Shown here in pieces: positions 9,447 through 17,007 of a stretch of DNA of 36,332 nt. The DNA comes from Candidatus Brennerbacteria bacterium RIFOXYC1_FULL_41_11 (GTDB lineage: Bacteria; Patescibacteriota; Minisyncoccia; UBA6257; Brennerbacteraceae). Every line of letters begins with the position of its first letter. Positions within the stretch are counted from its first letter, which is position 1. The position numbers and the translations under genes were made by a program. Below the pieces are notes generated by a model. The model saw nothing but the letters and a program-made list of their open reading frames with translations. It ran no database searches and was not told the origin of the DNA. Location: NCBI GenBank assembly GCA_001817215.1, contig MHHX01000007.1:24244-60575 (forward strand). The letters run 5' to 3'.

Positions 9447-10367
9447 ATGAAAGCATCATTTTTTATTGAAAAGATCGGCGTAGAGAGAATTGATCAGGCT
9501 TTCGCCGGATTAGAGAAACCATTGAAAGACATGTTTGACGGTGAGATGGGCGGCAACTTGGTGTCTAGCGTTATTGATAAATATGAGGCAGACTCATTCT
9601 TTTTACCGGATCTGATGCTGGTGATTGGGTTTTATGTTGCCTGCTTGATTAACAATCAGGAGATGGTTGATTATCTTGGTCTGATTGTGCCTGAAAAGTA
9701 TTTTCCTCAATTCATGCAAGAGCTAGAAGATAAACTCTGGTCTCCCTATGATGTTTACCTGAACAAGGCCGGTGTGGTTTACAAACAGTTGACAAAATTA
9801 ACACCGCAACCCGTAATCAGTAACGAGTTGTCAGTCGAGAAAGTTCCTCAGGGGCAAGCATTTGATAATTCAAAACAACCGGTTTCAGCGCTTTCAGTCG
9901 GAGTTCAGTCCGACAACGTTGTAGTCAACACGCCAAATTTGAGTGCCCCGACCCTCAAGGAAGTTGTGATCTCGGATCTTGCTTCGCCGAAAACAGAAAT
10001 TATTGGTGGTGTAGTGGCTCCGGCCGGACAAAAAACCATCCCACAACAAAGCAACGAATCACGTTTTGCCACCGGACAAAATTCTGGCACGGCAAGGGTG
10101 AAGTTCGATGCGCCTCGGGTCGGTCCGGAAATATTGAAGCCGACAGCATCAGAAATAAAACCTTCTTTCCAGGAGGTGAGGTTCAAAGAGCCGGAAAAAA
10201 GGCCAGAAGTCGGCGGGAATGTTTCTGCCACGGGTTCTGCCTGGCAAGGTCAAGAAGAGAAAAAAATTGAGATTCCGAAAGCTCAAGAGATCAAAAAAAC
10301 AGAGATTCAAGGAAGACAGGTAATTGACCTGACTAATTTTGGGCTATCTAAGCCGGATAGTGATTGA
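9447..10367 (+). CDS. Hypothetical T4SS-locus protein with low-complexity C-terminus ending DLTNFGLSKPDSD
   Basis: 306 aa; ordered N-terminal region then Pro/Ser/Lys-rich region. Confidence 0.75.
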   Translation: MKASFFIEKIGVERIDQAFAGLEKPLKDMFDGEMGGNLVSSVIDKYEADSFFLPDLMLVIGFYVACLINNQEMVDYLGLIVPEKYFPQFMQELEDKLWSPYDVYLNKAGVVYKQLTKLTPQPVISNELSVEKVPQGQAFDNSKQPVSALSVGVQSDNVVVNTPNLSAPTLKEVVISDLASPKTEIIGGVVAPAGQKTIPQQSNESRFATGQNSGTARVKFDAPRVGPEILKPTASEIKPSFQEVRFKEPEKRPEVGGNVSATGSAWQGQEEKKIEIPKAQEIKKTEIQGRQVIDLTNFGLSKPDSD

Positions 10368-10438
10368 AATCGTTATTGGTAAAGATTAAGCCATCTCTAA
10401 GCAAATCTCGCCATGCCGAAGCCAGAAATGGCGTAGGC

Positions 10439-10480
10439 TGGACTAATTTTGGCTTAAGCAAGCCAGACTCTGACGGATAA
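10439..10480 (+). pseudogene. Detached second copy of the C-terminal tail (WTNFGLSKPDSDG*)
   Basis: TGG ACT AAT TTT GGC TTA AGC AAG CCA GAC TCT GAC GGA TAA versus ACT AAT TTT GGG CTA TCT AAG CCG GAT AGT GAT TGA at the end of the upstream CDS. Confidence 0.75.
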
Positions 10481-10505
10481 CTAGTTTTTACGAAATTACG
10501 AATCG

Positions 10506-10530
10506 AAAGCCGCTGGAAAGCGGTTTTTTT
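10506..10530 (+). terminator. Intrinsic terminator
   Basis: AAAGCCGCT GGAA AGCGGTTTTTTT. Confidence 0.85.
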
Positions 10531-10559
10531 ATTGGATTGACTCTTTTGTGAACTATCTT

Positions 10560-10853
10560 TTATTTGGCAATTTCAAATTTTTTGTTGAGGGTTGTTTCTA
10601 GAATCTCAAGCGTAGCCAAAACAGACGGATTATTTGTTTTTCTTAGAATCAAGTTCTCTTTGAATTTTTTTAACAAGGGCGTCAAAAACTCGTCTCCCCA
10701 AGACGGAGAAAAACTCAAAACATCTTTAAAATCGAGCTCGATCATCTCTGTTTTTTTAATATCTTGCAGAAGCGACTGGCAAGCCAGGAAAGCTTCTTTG
10801 CCCGTTTGTCGGGAGATCAATGTTGTGCCGAATTTTTTCAGTTCAATCACCAT
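10560..10853 (-). CDS. STAS-like (DUF4325-type) domain protein
   Basis: 97 aa; IELDFKDVLSFSPSWGDEFLTPLLKKF resembles the DUF4325 STAS-like core; start overlaps the stop of the upstream ATPase gene (10847-10853). Confidence 0.75.
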   Translation of the reverse strand: MVIELKKFGTTLISRQTGKEAFLACQSLLQDIKKTEMIELDFKDVLSFSPSWGDEFLTPLLKKFKENLILRKTNNPSVLATLEILETTLNKKFEIAK

Positions 10854-11572
10854 GTAATTAAAGCTAAACAGCCGTTAATGCTTTCCATAACATCTTCAAT
10901 TATAAGGTTGTGGTTGCCGTTGTTTAATTTTAATTTTGCGTTTCCTGTTTCGAAAACCAGATTTATCGGATATTTTACGATGACGTGTCTGACATATTTT
11001 AAGCCGTTGCCTCTTGACTCGGGTGAGCGGCCGGAGATGATTTCTGTGAAAGCGGTTTTCAAGGCTTCGAGATGGTTTTTCAACGCTGGCCTTACTCTTT
11101 TGAGAGTCTGTAAAATTCCTAAACCACGATCCGCTAAAACAATCTGTTTTTTGTTTAGATCGTAGCCGAAGAAAATTCCCGGAATGTCCGGCCATTGTCC
11201 GAGGTTGTGGTCAAAAGAGTTGTTGCCGATCTCTCCAGCAATAGAAGTGAGCAAAGAAAACAAATCCTTGGCATTTTTATCTTTTTGCAACAGTGTTTCC
11301 ATTTTGACAAGACGAGTCTGAAAAATTGCGCTGTTTTGGCAATAAAATTTATCAGGAATTTTTTCCCGAGTCACCGCCCATTTTTTTGCGATTTTGAACA
11401 AACTGCTCGAATTTTTTTCTATCTCTTGAACATCTTTTTTCAAAATAACAAAATTCCGGCCCATTTTTTGAGCCTTGACCTCTCCTTTCTTGATTTTATT
11501 GAAGACAGCGATTCTTGAGACGCCGAGGAGCTTGGCGAACTCTGCTGTTGTGTAAAAATCTTTTTCTGGCAC
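10847..11572 (-). CDS. HTH (excisionase/MerR-like) DNA-binding domain fused to a GHKL (HATPase_c) domain
   Basis: 241 aa; N-term FYTTAEFAKLLGVSRIAVFNKIKKGEVKAQKMGRNFVILKKDV (HTH_17-like); N-box EIGNNSFDHN; G1 LADRGLGIL; G2 SPESRGNGLKYVR. Confidence 0.8.
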   Translation of the reverse strand: MPEKDFYTTAEFAKLLGVSRIAVFNKIKKGEVKAQKMGRNFVILKKDVQEIEKNSSSLFKIAKKWAVTREKIPDKFYCQNSAIFQTRLVKMETLLQKDKNAKDLFSLLTSIAGEIGNNSFDHNLGQWPDIPGIFFGYDLNKKQIVLADRGLGILQTLKRVRPALKNHLEALKTAFTEIISGRSPESRGNGLKYVRHVIVKYPINLVFETGNAKLKLNNGNHNLIIEDVMESINGCLALITW

Positions 11573-11580
11573 AGTGTTCT

Positions 11581-11635
11581 GTTAATGTGAGCATCTGATC
11601 TTAACATACGTTAATGACTATTGTCAATGGTTAAC
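11581..11635. promoter_or_regulatory. Two tandem GTTAA..TTAAC inverted repeats overlapping a minus-strand promoter (candidate operators)
   Basis: GTTAATG-..-CTTAAC (11581-11605) and GTTAATG-..-GGTTAAC (11610-11635). Minus strand: TTGACA (11627-11622), 18 nt, TAAGAT (11603-11598), upstream of the start at 11572. Confidence 0.6.
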
Positions 11636-11730
11636 AGTTATTTGATTGTGTGAGGGTGAACAATGCGTTGTATGTTTTAAGCACGGATGCTGTTTTTTGT
11701 TCGTGTATAAGCTAAAATAGGTATAAAACC

Positions 11731-11759
11731 TTGATTTTTTAGTGTTTTCGTGCTATAAT
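11731..11759 (+). promoter_or_regulatory. Sigma70-type promoter for the membrane protein pair
   Basis: TTGATT - 17 nt - TATAAT; followed by a ~95-nt leader with hairpins (GGGGtgattaaatCCCC; AGATTTTcctcAAAAAATCT) and a GGAGG SD. Confidence 0.75.
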
Positions 11760-11860
11760 ATAGGTACAGTCAAGATAGGCTGTTTTGGGGTGATTAAATC
11801 CCCATAACGTACATAAAAAAATTAAGATTTTCCTCAAAAAATCTAAGACTGGAGGCTAAA

Positions 11861-12841
11861 ATGAGTCGCAAATGGAAATGGATTGTTGGCGGAGTGGTTG
11901 CCGTAATTATTGTCGGGATTGGGATTTTTGCGGGGCTTATGCTCCCGAGATTCTACAATCCTGAAAAACCACTGCTTGCGGCTCAATCAACGCCGCAGGC
12001 TGAATCAACTCCGACTCACGCCCTGGTGTTTCCTGGTGGCGGATCGGGATTTGGGAATTCAGAAACATCTGAGAATGGACCGGCGGCATTCGTTGTCGCC
12101 ACACCAGAGCCAAGTGCGAGCAAAGATAATCAAAGCCAAAATGAGGAGGATGACAACTTTGGTTTTGTTAAACCAAAGTTTGAGTTGTCGGACTTAGGGT
12201 GGATGCTCGCCGCAGGATTCTGGTTGATCATCTGGAGAGGACTCGCATGGCTTTCGTGGTCCTGGATCTTTAACGCATTGTCAAAATTCTTTCGCAATGT
12301 CCACCTTGATAGATTGGCGGAAGCACTTGATGCACCATGGCAAATGGTCGTATCCATGACAGCGCGCGATACTCCTGGTCCTCATGTCAATGCCGGGGTA
12401 ATCGTGATTGAGGTGACCCATCTGTTGCTGACGTTTTTTGTCGGCAACCCGTTCGTGTGGGTTATCCTGATTCCAGTAGGAGTGGCTCTTGTGTTGAAAG
12501 GCTTGTCCATTGCGGCCTTAGCGCTTGGCGTTCCTATTGTCAGCGTGTTGGCTTTTCTATGGGATAAAGCTCTTCCGTGGCTGTTTCATATTGTCGGCCC
12601 TCGCTTGAAAGGCGTTGAAAAACGGTTGAGCGGGGAAAAGGACAAGAAACCAACTGATCTTGAATCGGCGGAGGCGAATCTAAGGTTGGCAGAGATTGAG
12701 GCTAGGACTATCTTGCTTCAAGACGCCATCGCTGAACGCGAAGCCGCAGTCTTACAAGGCCGGCCGATTGCTTCGTGGGCGCTTCAGGTATTGCGTCCTC
12801 TAAAACAGAAACCCCAACCACAACAACGGCAACGGCCGTAG
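11861..12841 (+). CDS. Polytopic membrane protein with Pro/Ser/Thr-rich loop and helical/Gln-rich C-terminus
   Basis: 326 aa; N-terminal TM, STPQAESTPT..., several later TM segments; strong SD (TGGAGGCTAAAATG). Confidence 0.75.
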   Translation: MSRKWKWIVGGVVAVIIVGIGIFAGLMLPRFYNPEKPLLAAQSTPQAESTPTHALVFPGGGSGFGNSETSENGPAAFVVATPEPSASKDNQSQNEEDDNFGFVKPKFELSDLGWMLAAGFWLIIWRGLAWLSWSWIFNALSKFFRNVHLDRLAEALDAPWQMVVSMTARDTPGPHVNAGVIVIEVTHLLLTFFVGNPFVWVILIPVGVALVLKGLSIAALALGVPIVSVLAFLWDKALPWLFHIVGPRLKGVEKRLSGEKDKKPTDLESAEANLRLAEIEARTILLQDAIAEREAAVLQGRPIASWALQVLRPLKQKPQPQQRQRP

Positions 12842-12847
12842 GAGTTA

Positions 12848-13543
12848 ATGATAATGAACACTATCCTGAAAACCTTGTTCTCGAATCTCGAGCCGACGAT
12901 CATTATTCTCGGCGTGGTCTTTGCGGGTCTGTGGATTGTGATGCGTGATCCGATTGGCCGCCTTCTTGATCGTATGGGTGGCAATGGCGCTAAAGCTGGA
13001 AGTGCGCTTTGGCCGATTGGTATCACGATTGCTTCGATTGTTGTCGCTATGATCGTGGCGATGCCCGAGACTTTCAAGGAGCTCGTGGCGCCGTCAATTC
13101 GAGTTGCCAATGTCGAAGCGGCTGGGTTTGAGGCATCACAGACCACGTCGGAAGTTTTCACTGCTCGTAAAGAGCGTGACGTAGCTGCCTTTAAGGCAGA
13201 GGCTGCCAAAGATAATGCTCGTGCCAGGGCTTTTGATGGCACGATCGCGGATCCTGCGCAGGCTCTTGAGCCGGCCGCGCAAGTGGCTGTCCGCGAGTGG
13301 AATGACGCTACCGATCCGAATGCCACGCCTCAATCAATGACGACCGAGAAGACCACGACGGTCATTGAGTATGATCGCGAGTGGAATTCTTCGACTAACT
13401 CGTATGAGCTGGTCGAGAAAGGCCAGACCGTGACCAAGACAGAGACCGAAAGGAAGGTCTCTCCGGGGCTGATGACCGGCCTGATCCTCGGTCTGGTCGT
13501 TGCCTTGATCGCGATCTTTGGATCGCGAGGGGGAAAGTCTTAA
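12848..13543 (+). CDS. Membrane protein with N- and C-terminal TM helices and charged middle region
   Basis: 231 aa; start may be ATG 12854; SD TAGGAGTTAATG; C-term SPGLMTGLILGLVVALIAIFGSRGGKS. Confidence 0.75.
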   Translation: MIMNTILKTLFSNLEPTIIILGVVFAGLWIVMRDPIGRLLDRMGGNGAKAGSALWPIGITIASIVVAMIVAMPETFKELVAPSIRVANVEAAGFEASQTTSEVFTARKERDVAAFKAEAAKDNARARAFDGTIADPAQALEPAAQVAVREWNDATDPNATPQSMTTEKTTTVIEYDREWNSSTNSYELVEKGQTVTKTETERKVSPGLMTGLILGLVVALIAIFGSRGGKS

Positions 13544-13560
13544 CAATCAAATAAAACAGA

Positions 13561-13593
13561 AACGCGCGACAAAGTCGCGCGTTTTCTTGTTTT
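13561..13593 (+). terminator. Intrinsic terminator closing the cassette
   Basis: AACGCGCGAC aaa GTCGCGCGTT then TTCTTGTTTTTTT. Confidence 0.9.
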
Positions 13594-13635
13594 TTTGTTG
13601 TGTTATAATTTACCTATCTTTATTATTTTAATTTT

Positions 13636-15513
13636 ATGAGCAAGCAGCCATTATTAAAACCTAAGCCGCAACTTAATAATTTTGATATCGACGAGATCGT
13701 GCTTCAGGATTGTCTTGATAAACACAATCCAAAGCTCGGGAAAACATTGGGTTTGGTTTTGGATCAAAAGGCTCGTACGGCAAAAAAACTCTGGCTCTTT
13801 CCTAACGGTAAAAAGTTCATCGTGGCCGGATCAAAAGCCCTGGGCATGGATGCTGGCGAACTGACAATGGATGACCTTGAGATGTTTGCGTCAGAAAATG
13901 TTATTGGCAATGTTAGGGAAACTTACAAAAAAATCGACAATTTTCAAAAGAGATTTTCCGGCGCTGACGGGAAGCAGTTGTTAAGGAGAATGCTTGACGC
14001 TGTCTATGACAGGAGTTTTTCCGAGGCGATTGATCTAAAAAAACTGATTGATACTGGTCAGTTTTCAGAGGATTCTTTGCTGGCATTTTTGACTGATTTT
14101 GATAATGCGGCTTATTTTGCAGTCAATCAGCCAGAAGTGCTTGACCAGATTATCAAGTCTATTGATAGCGCAGAGGCTCTTGAAATTCAAAGACAAGAAA
14201 AGCTCGTTGGGCTTAGGGAGGCTGATGATCAACACGAAGAGTCTTTGGCGTGGCTTGAAAAAGAGCGTCTGTCCAAGATTGCAGATAAGCAGCTTGAGAA
14301 AAACAGCTCGCGTGATAGTTTTGAACGTAAAAAGTTGGAAACGGAAAAAAAGATTGGGGAGGCTGATTTAGAAGGCAAGAAACAAAAAAAGATCAAAGAT
14401 GTGAGTGATAATTTTGATGTGGCAACGGAGGTTGTCCGTCAGACAAACTATAAAGTTCTTGAGGGATTAGAACTGGAAATTGAAGGGTTGGGTGAGGTTG
14501 AATCCCTACCAGAGTTAATTAAGGCCGGTGGCCAGTTTGTCGGTTCTGCTGGTCGGGCGGCTCTTAACTGGTTTGAGAGTAGATTTTCTCCGACAGTGGA
14601 TGTGTCTGTGGCCAGCCTTCCGGTTGATCCATTGAACCCTGGCGTGCCAGATAATTTTCATGATCTGAAAAATGTTCTTCAATTACAGAGGCAGGATTGG
14701 AAAAATCTTTGGAAACAGACGATCATCAAGGGGAAAATAGTGGTGGTTAAGATGAAAGCGGAAAAAGAAATTTCGTCTTTGCAGCTTGAGAAAGGAGATG
14801 CGGTTGCGGATATTAAACATCGTTATGAAGACATCGTTTCTGATTTGGAAGAGAGTCTGCGTCAAGCAGAAAGACAGCAAGGCGTGGCTGAAAAGCAGAT
14901 TGATCAAGAGATAAAAGAATTAGAAGAGGAATTTGTAACTAGAAAAAAGATTATTGAAAAAGATTTCGCTGGGCACGAGAAAGCAGAAAAGCGGAAAACA
15001 AGTGCAGATGATTATAGCGCAAAACTAAAGTTTGCTTCTGCTCTTGTAACTATTAAGAAGATGGCTGGCGCTGAGGCGATTGTTTCTGGCCGCGGTCTGG
15101 AGTCAAGGGTTCGCGTGGATAGTTTTTCCGAAACCAAAGAAAAGGTAAAAAAATGGGAAGCGAGCGTTTTTGAGTCAGAAGAAGGCCCTTCTCTCCCGTT
15201 AGCATTAAGAAATATCAATAGACTTTGGAACGAGTTTAAAAAGTTCATAGAGGGTTGGGAAGAGACTGGGTCCGACGAAGTGAAACGAGCCAGGAATCTG
15301 ATGATGACGATGAAAGTTACAAGAACAATAGATGATACGAAGAGTTGGTCGTTGATTAAACGGGCTTTTGTCGAGAACCTATCGGAGAAGATTGTGGCCG
15401 AGGCCACAGGGTCAATTTCTGGGCACGGGTGGTCTGCTATTGCTAAAGCGTCAATGATTGAAAGGGTGAAGGCGAGGATTACCCAAAGTCCAGAATTTAA
15501 GAAATTAAATTGA
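13636..15513 (+). CDS. Large coiled-coil-rich protein of unknown function
   Basis: 625 aa; long Glu/Lys/Gln-rich heptad-like stretches (e.g. DLEESLRQAERQQGVAEKQIDQEIKELEEEF). Confidence 0.8.
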   Translation: MSKQPLLKPKPQLNNFDIDEIVLQDCLDKHNPKLGKTLGLVLDQKARTAKKLWLFPNGKKFIVAGSKALGMDAGELTMDDLEMFASENVIGNVRETYKKIDNFQKRFSGADGKQLLRRMLDAVYDRSFSEAIDLKKLIDTGQFSEDSLLAFLTDFDNAAYFAVNQPEVLDQIIKSIDSAEALEIQRQEKLVGLREADDQHEESLAWLEKERLSKIADKQLEKNSSRDSFERKKLETEKKIGEADLEGKKQKKIKDVSDNFDVATEVVRQTNYKVLEGLELEIEGLGEVESLPELIKAGGQFVGSAGRAALNWFESRFSPTVDVSVASLPVDPLNPGVPDNFHDLKNVLQLQRQDWKNLWKQTIIKGKIVVVKMKAEKEISSLQLEKGDAVADIKHRYEDIVSDLEESLRQAERQQGVAEKQIDQEIKELEEEFVTRKKIIEKDFAGHEKAEKRKTSADDYSAKLKFASALVTIKKMAGAEAIVSGRGLESRVRVDSFSETKEKVKKWEASVFESEEGPSLPLALRNINRLWNEFKKFIEGWEETGSDEVKRARNLMMTMKVTRTIDDTKSWSLIKRAFVENLSEKIVAEATGSISGHGWSAIAKASMIERVKARITQSPEFKKLN

Positions 15514-15517
15514 AGCC

Positions 15518-15781
15518 ATGAATCAACAAAACGATAAAGAGGAGATTCTTAACCATTTGTTTAAATTGATCGAGAGCGGTGATCAAAAACAGATGGAAGA
15601 TTTTATTGTCGCTAATTTTAATGATTTACCAGAGGATCTGAAGAGAGATATTGTTCTCTCCTCTCTTAATCAGCAGATCGGAGGTTATCTTGAAAATAAG
15701 AAGCGGGAGGCTGAGGCAAGGGAAAATGCTTTGCTTGGTTTGGCAGATGCGCTAGAAGAGCTTGGATATGGAAATGAGTAA
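15518..15781 (+). CDS. Small acidic helical protein
   Basis: 87 aa, 4 nt after the preceding stop. Confidence 0.7.
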   Translation: MNQQNDKEEILNHLFKLIESGDQKQMEDFIVANFNDLPEDLKRDIVLSSLNQQIGGYLENKKREAEARENALLGLADALEELGYGNE

Positions 15782-15790
15782 TAGATTGGC

Positions 15791-15836
15791 AACACAAATC
15801 CCGGCCACAAAAGCCGGGATTTGTGTTGTATTTTTT
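15791..15836 (+). terminator. Intrinsic terminator, perfect 15-bp stem
   Basis: AACACAAATCCCGGC cacaaaa GCCGGGATTTGTGTT, then gtaTTTTTT. Confidence 0.9.
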
Positions 15837-15880
15837 CCTTTATGCTAAAATAAAATAGTTTTAAATTTATCAAAAGATAG

Positions 15881-16324
15881 ATGCAGTTTGAGTTGCCGCG
15901 TTACATCGAAGAAGAGGCCAAGATTTTGGGGCCGCTAAATGTCAAACAGTTCATGTTGATGTTCGCCGGCGTAATTACCTGCGCTCTGTTCTTTTTCTTT
16001 TTTAAAACCTGGTTGGCCGTGATCTTGAGCTTTGTCTTGATGGGCTCAGCCGTGTTTTTGATGTTCGGCAAGATCCAGGGCCGAGAAGCCTATACCGTGG
16101 TTTTCGCGGCGGTTAAATATGTTTGGCAGCCAAAGTCTTTCGTTTGGAAAAAAGAGGGTTTTGCAATTGAGAATGTCTATTATGAAAAAGAGAGGAAGGT
16201 AGAGCAAAAGCAAGCTGCTCCCGTGGTTAGAGAAGCCAAGATCATGTCCCTGGAAGAAATACGGGATCTGGCGAAAAAATTGGACGAAACCGATCAAGCA
16301 ATAAGCGAAGAAGAACTTGAGTAA
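15881..16324 (+). CDS. PrgI-family T4SS membrane protein
   Basis: 147 aa; MQFELPRYIEEEAKILGPLNVKQFMLMFAG..., two TM segments, position immediately upstream of TraC/VirB4. Confidence 0.85.
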   Translation: MQFELPRYIEEEAKILGPLNVKQFMLMFAGVITCALFFFFFKTWLAVILSFVLMGSAVFLMFGKIQGREAYTVVFAAVKYVWQPKSFVWKKEGFAIENVYYEKERKVEQKQAAPVVREAKIMSLEEIRDLAKKLDETDQAISEEELE

Positions 16325-16349
16325 TTAATTCTTTTAAGACAAAGAGAAA

Positions 16350-16994
16350 ATGCCCGAACAAGGTTCATCACAAGCAATAATCTCGGTTGACACTATCCGC
16401 GACGGTGTTGTGATTTTGAAAAACGGCGGTTTGCGCGCAGTCATTGAAGCCGAAGGTATTAATTTTGAACTGAAATCGCAAGAAGAGCAGCAAGCTTTGG
16501 TTTCGGCCTTCCAGGAGTTTTTGGTTGGGTTGGATTTTTCTCTGCAGTTAATGGTCTATTCTCGGAGGATCAATATCGACAGTTATGTTAAAAAAATCAG
16601 AGTCCTTGAAATTAACGAGACTAACGAATTGATTAAGAACAATATTGTTGATTATGCTAATTTTTTGAACATGTTTTTGGAAGAATATCGAGTGATGATA
16701 AAAAAGTTTTATGTGGTTGTCTCCTATGCGCCGTCGGCCTTCAAGTCTTCCGCTATTTCCGGTCTTTGGAGCGGTCAGTCGCAGTCCCAGCAGACAGTTT
16801 CTCAGGGAGAAGAGTTTCAGAGAAACAAGTCTCAGTTGCAGACACAGGTTAATTCCTTGATGGACAACATGTCCAGAATGGGCATTCAGCCAAAGCTTTT
16901 GACGACCGAGGTTTTGGTTGACCTTTTTTACAATCTTTACAATCCGATGGAAAAAGAGGAAAAGCGTTATGAAAACACTTTTAACCTGAAATAA
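16350..16994 (+). CDS. TraC-like / VirB4 N-terminal-domain-like protein
   Basis: 214 aa; DGVVILKNGGLRAVIEAEGINFELKSQEEQQALVSAFQEFLVGLDFSLQLMVYSRRI; adjacent to VirB4 ATPase. Confidence 0.8.
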   Translation: MPEQGSSQAIISVDTIRDGVVILKNGGLRAVIEAEGINFELKSQEEQQALVSAFQEFLVGLDFSLQLMVYSRRINIDSYVKKIRVLEINETNELIKNNIVDYANFLNMFLEEYRVMIKKFYVVVSYAPSAFKSSAISGLWSGQSQSQQTVSQGEEFQRNKSQLQTQVNSLMDNMSRMGIQPKLLTTEVLVDLFYNLYNPMEKEEKRYENTFNLK

Positions 16995-17007
16995 TTAAAG
17001 TATTTTA

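Noticed and set aside
10361-10480. Programmed frameshift joining the 306-aa protein to the second TNFGLSKPDSD tail
   Set aside because: The frame of the second copy opens only at 10364, no slippery heptamer is visible, and the first copy already supplies the same terminus; a recombination scar is simpler.
12784-13326. 180-aa minus-strand ORF opposite the 231-aa membrane protein
   Set aside because: Antisense open frame produced by GC-rich codon usage of the plus-strand gene, which has an SD, coupled upstream gene and terminator.
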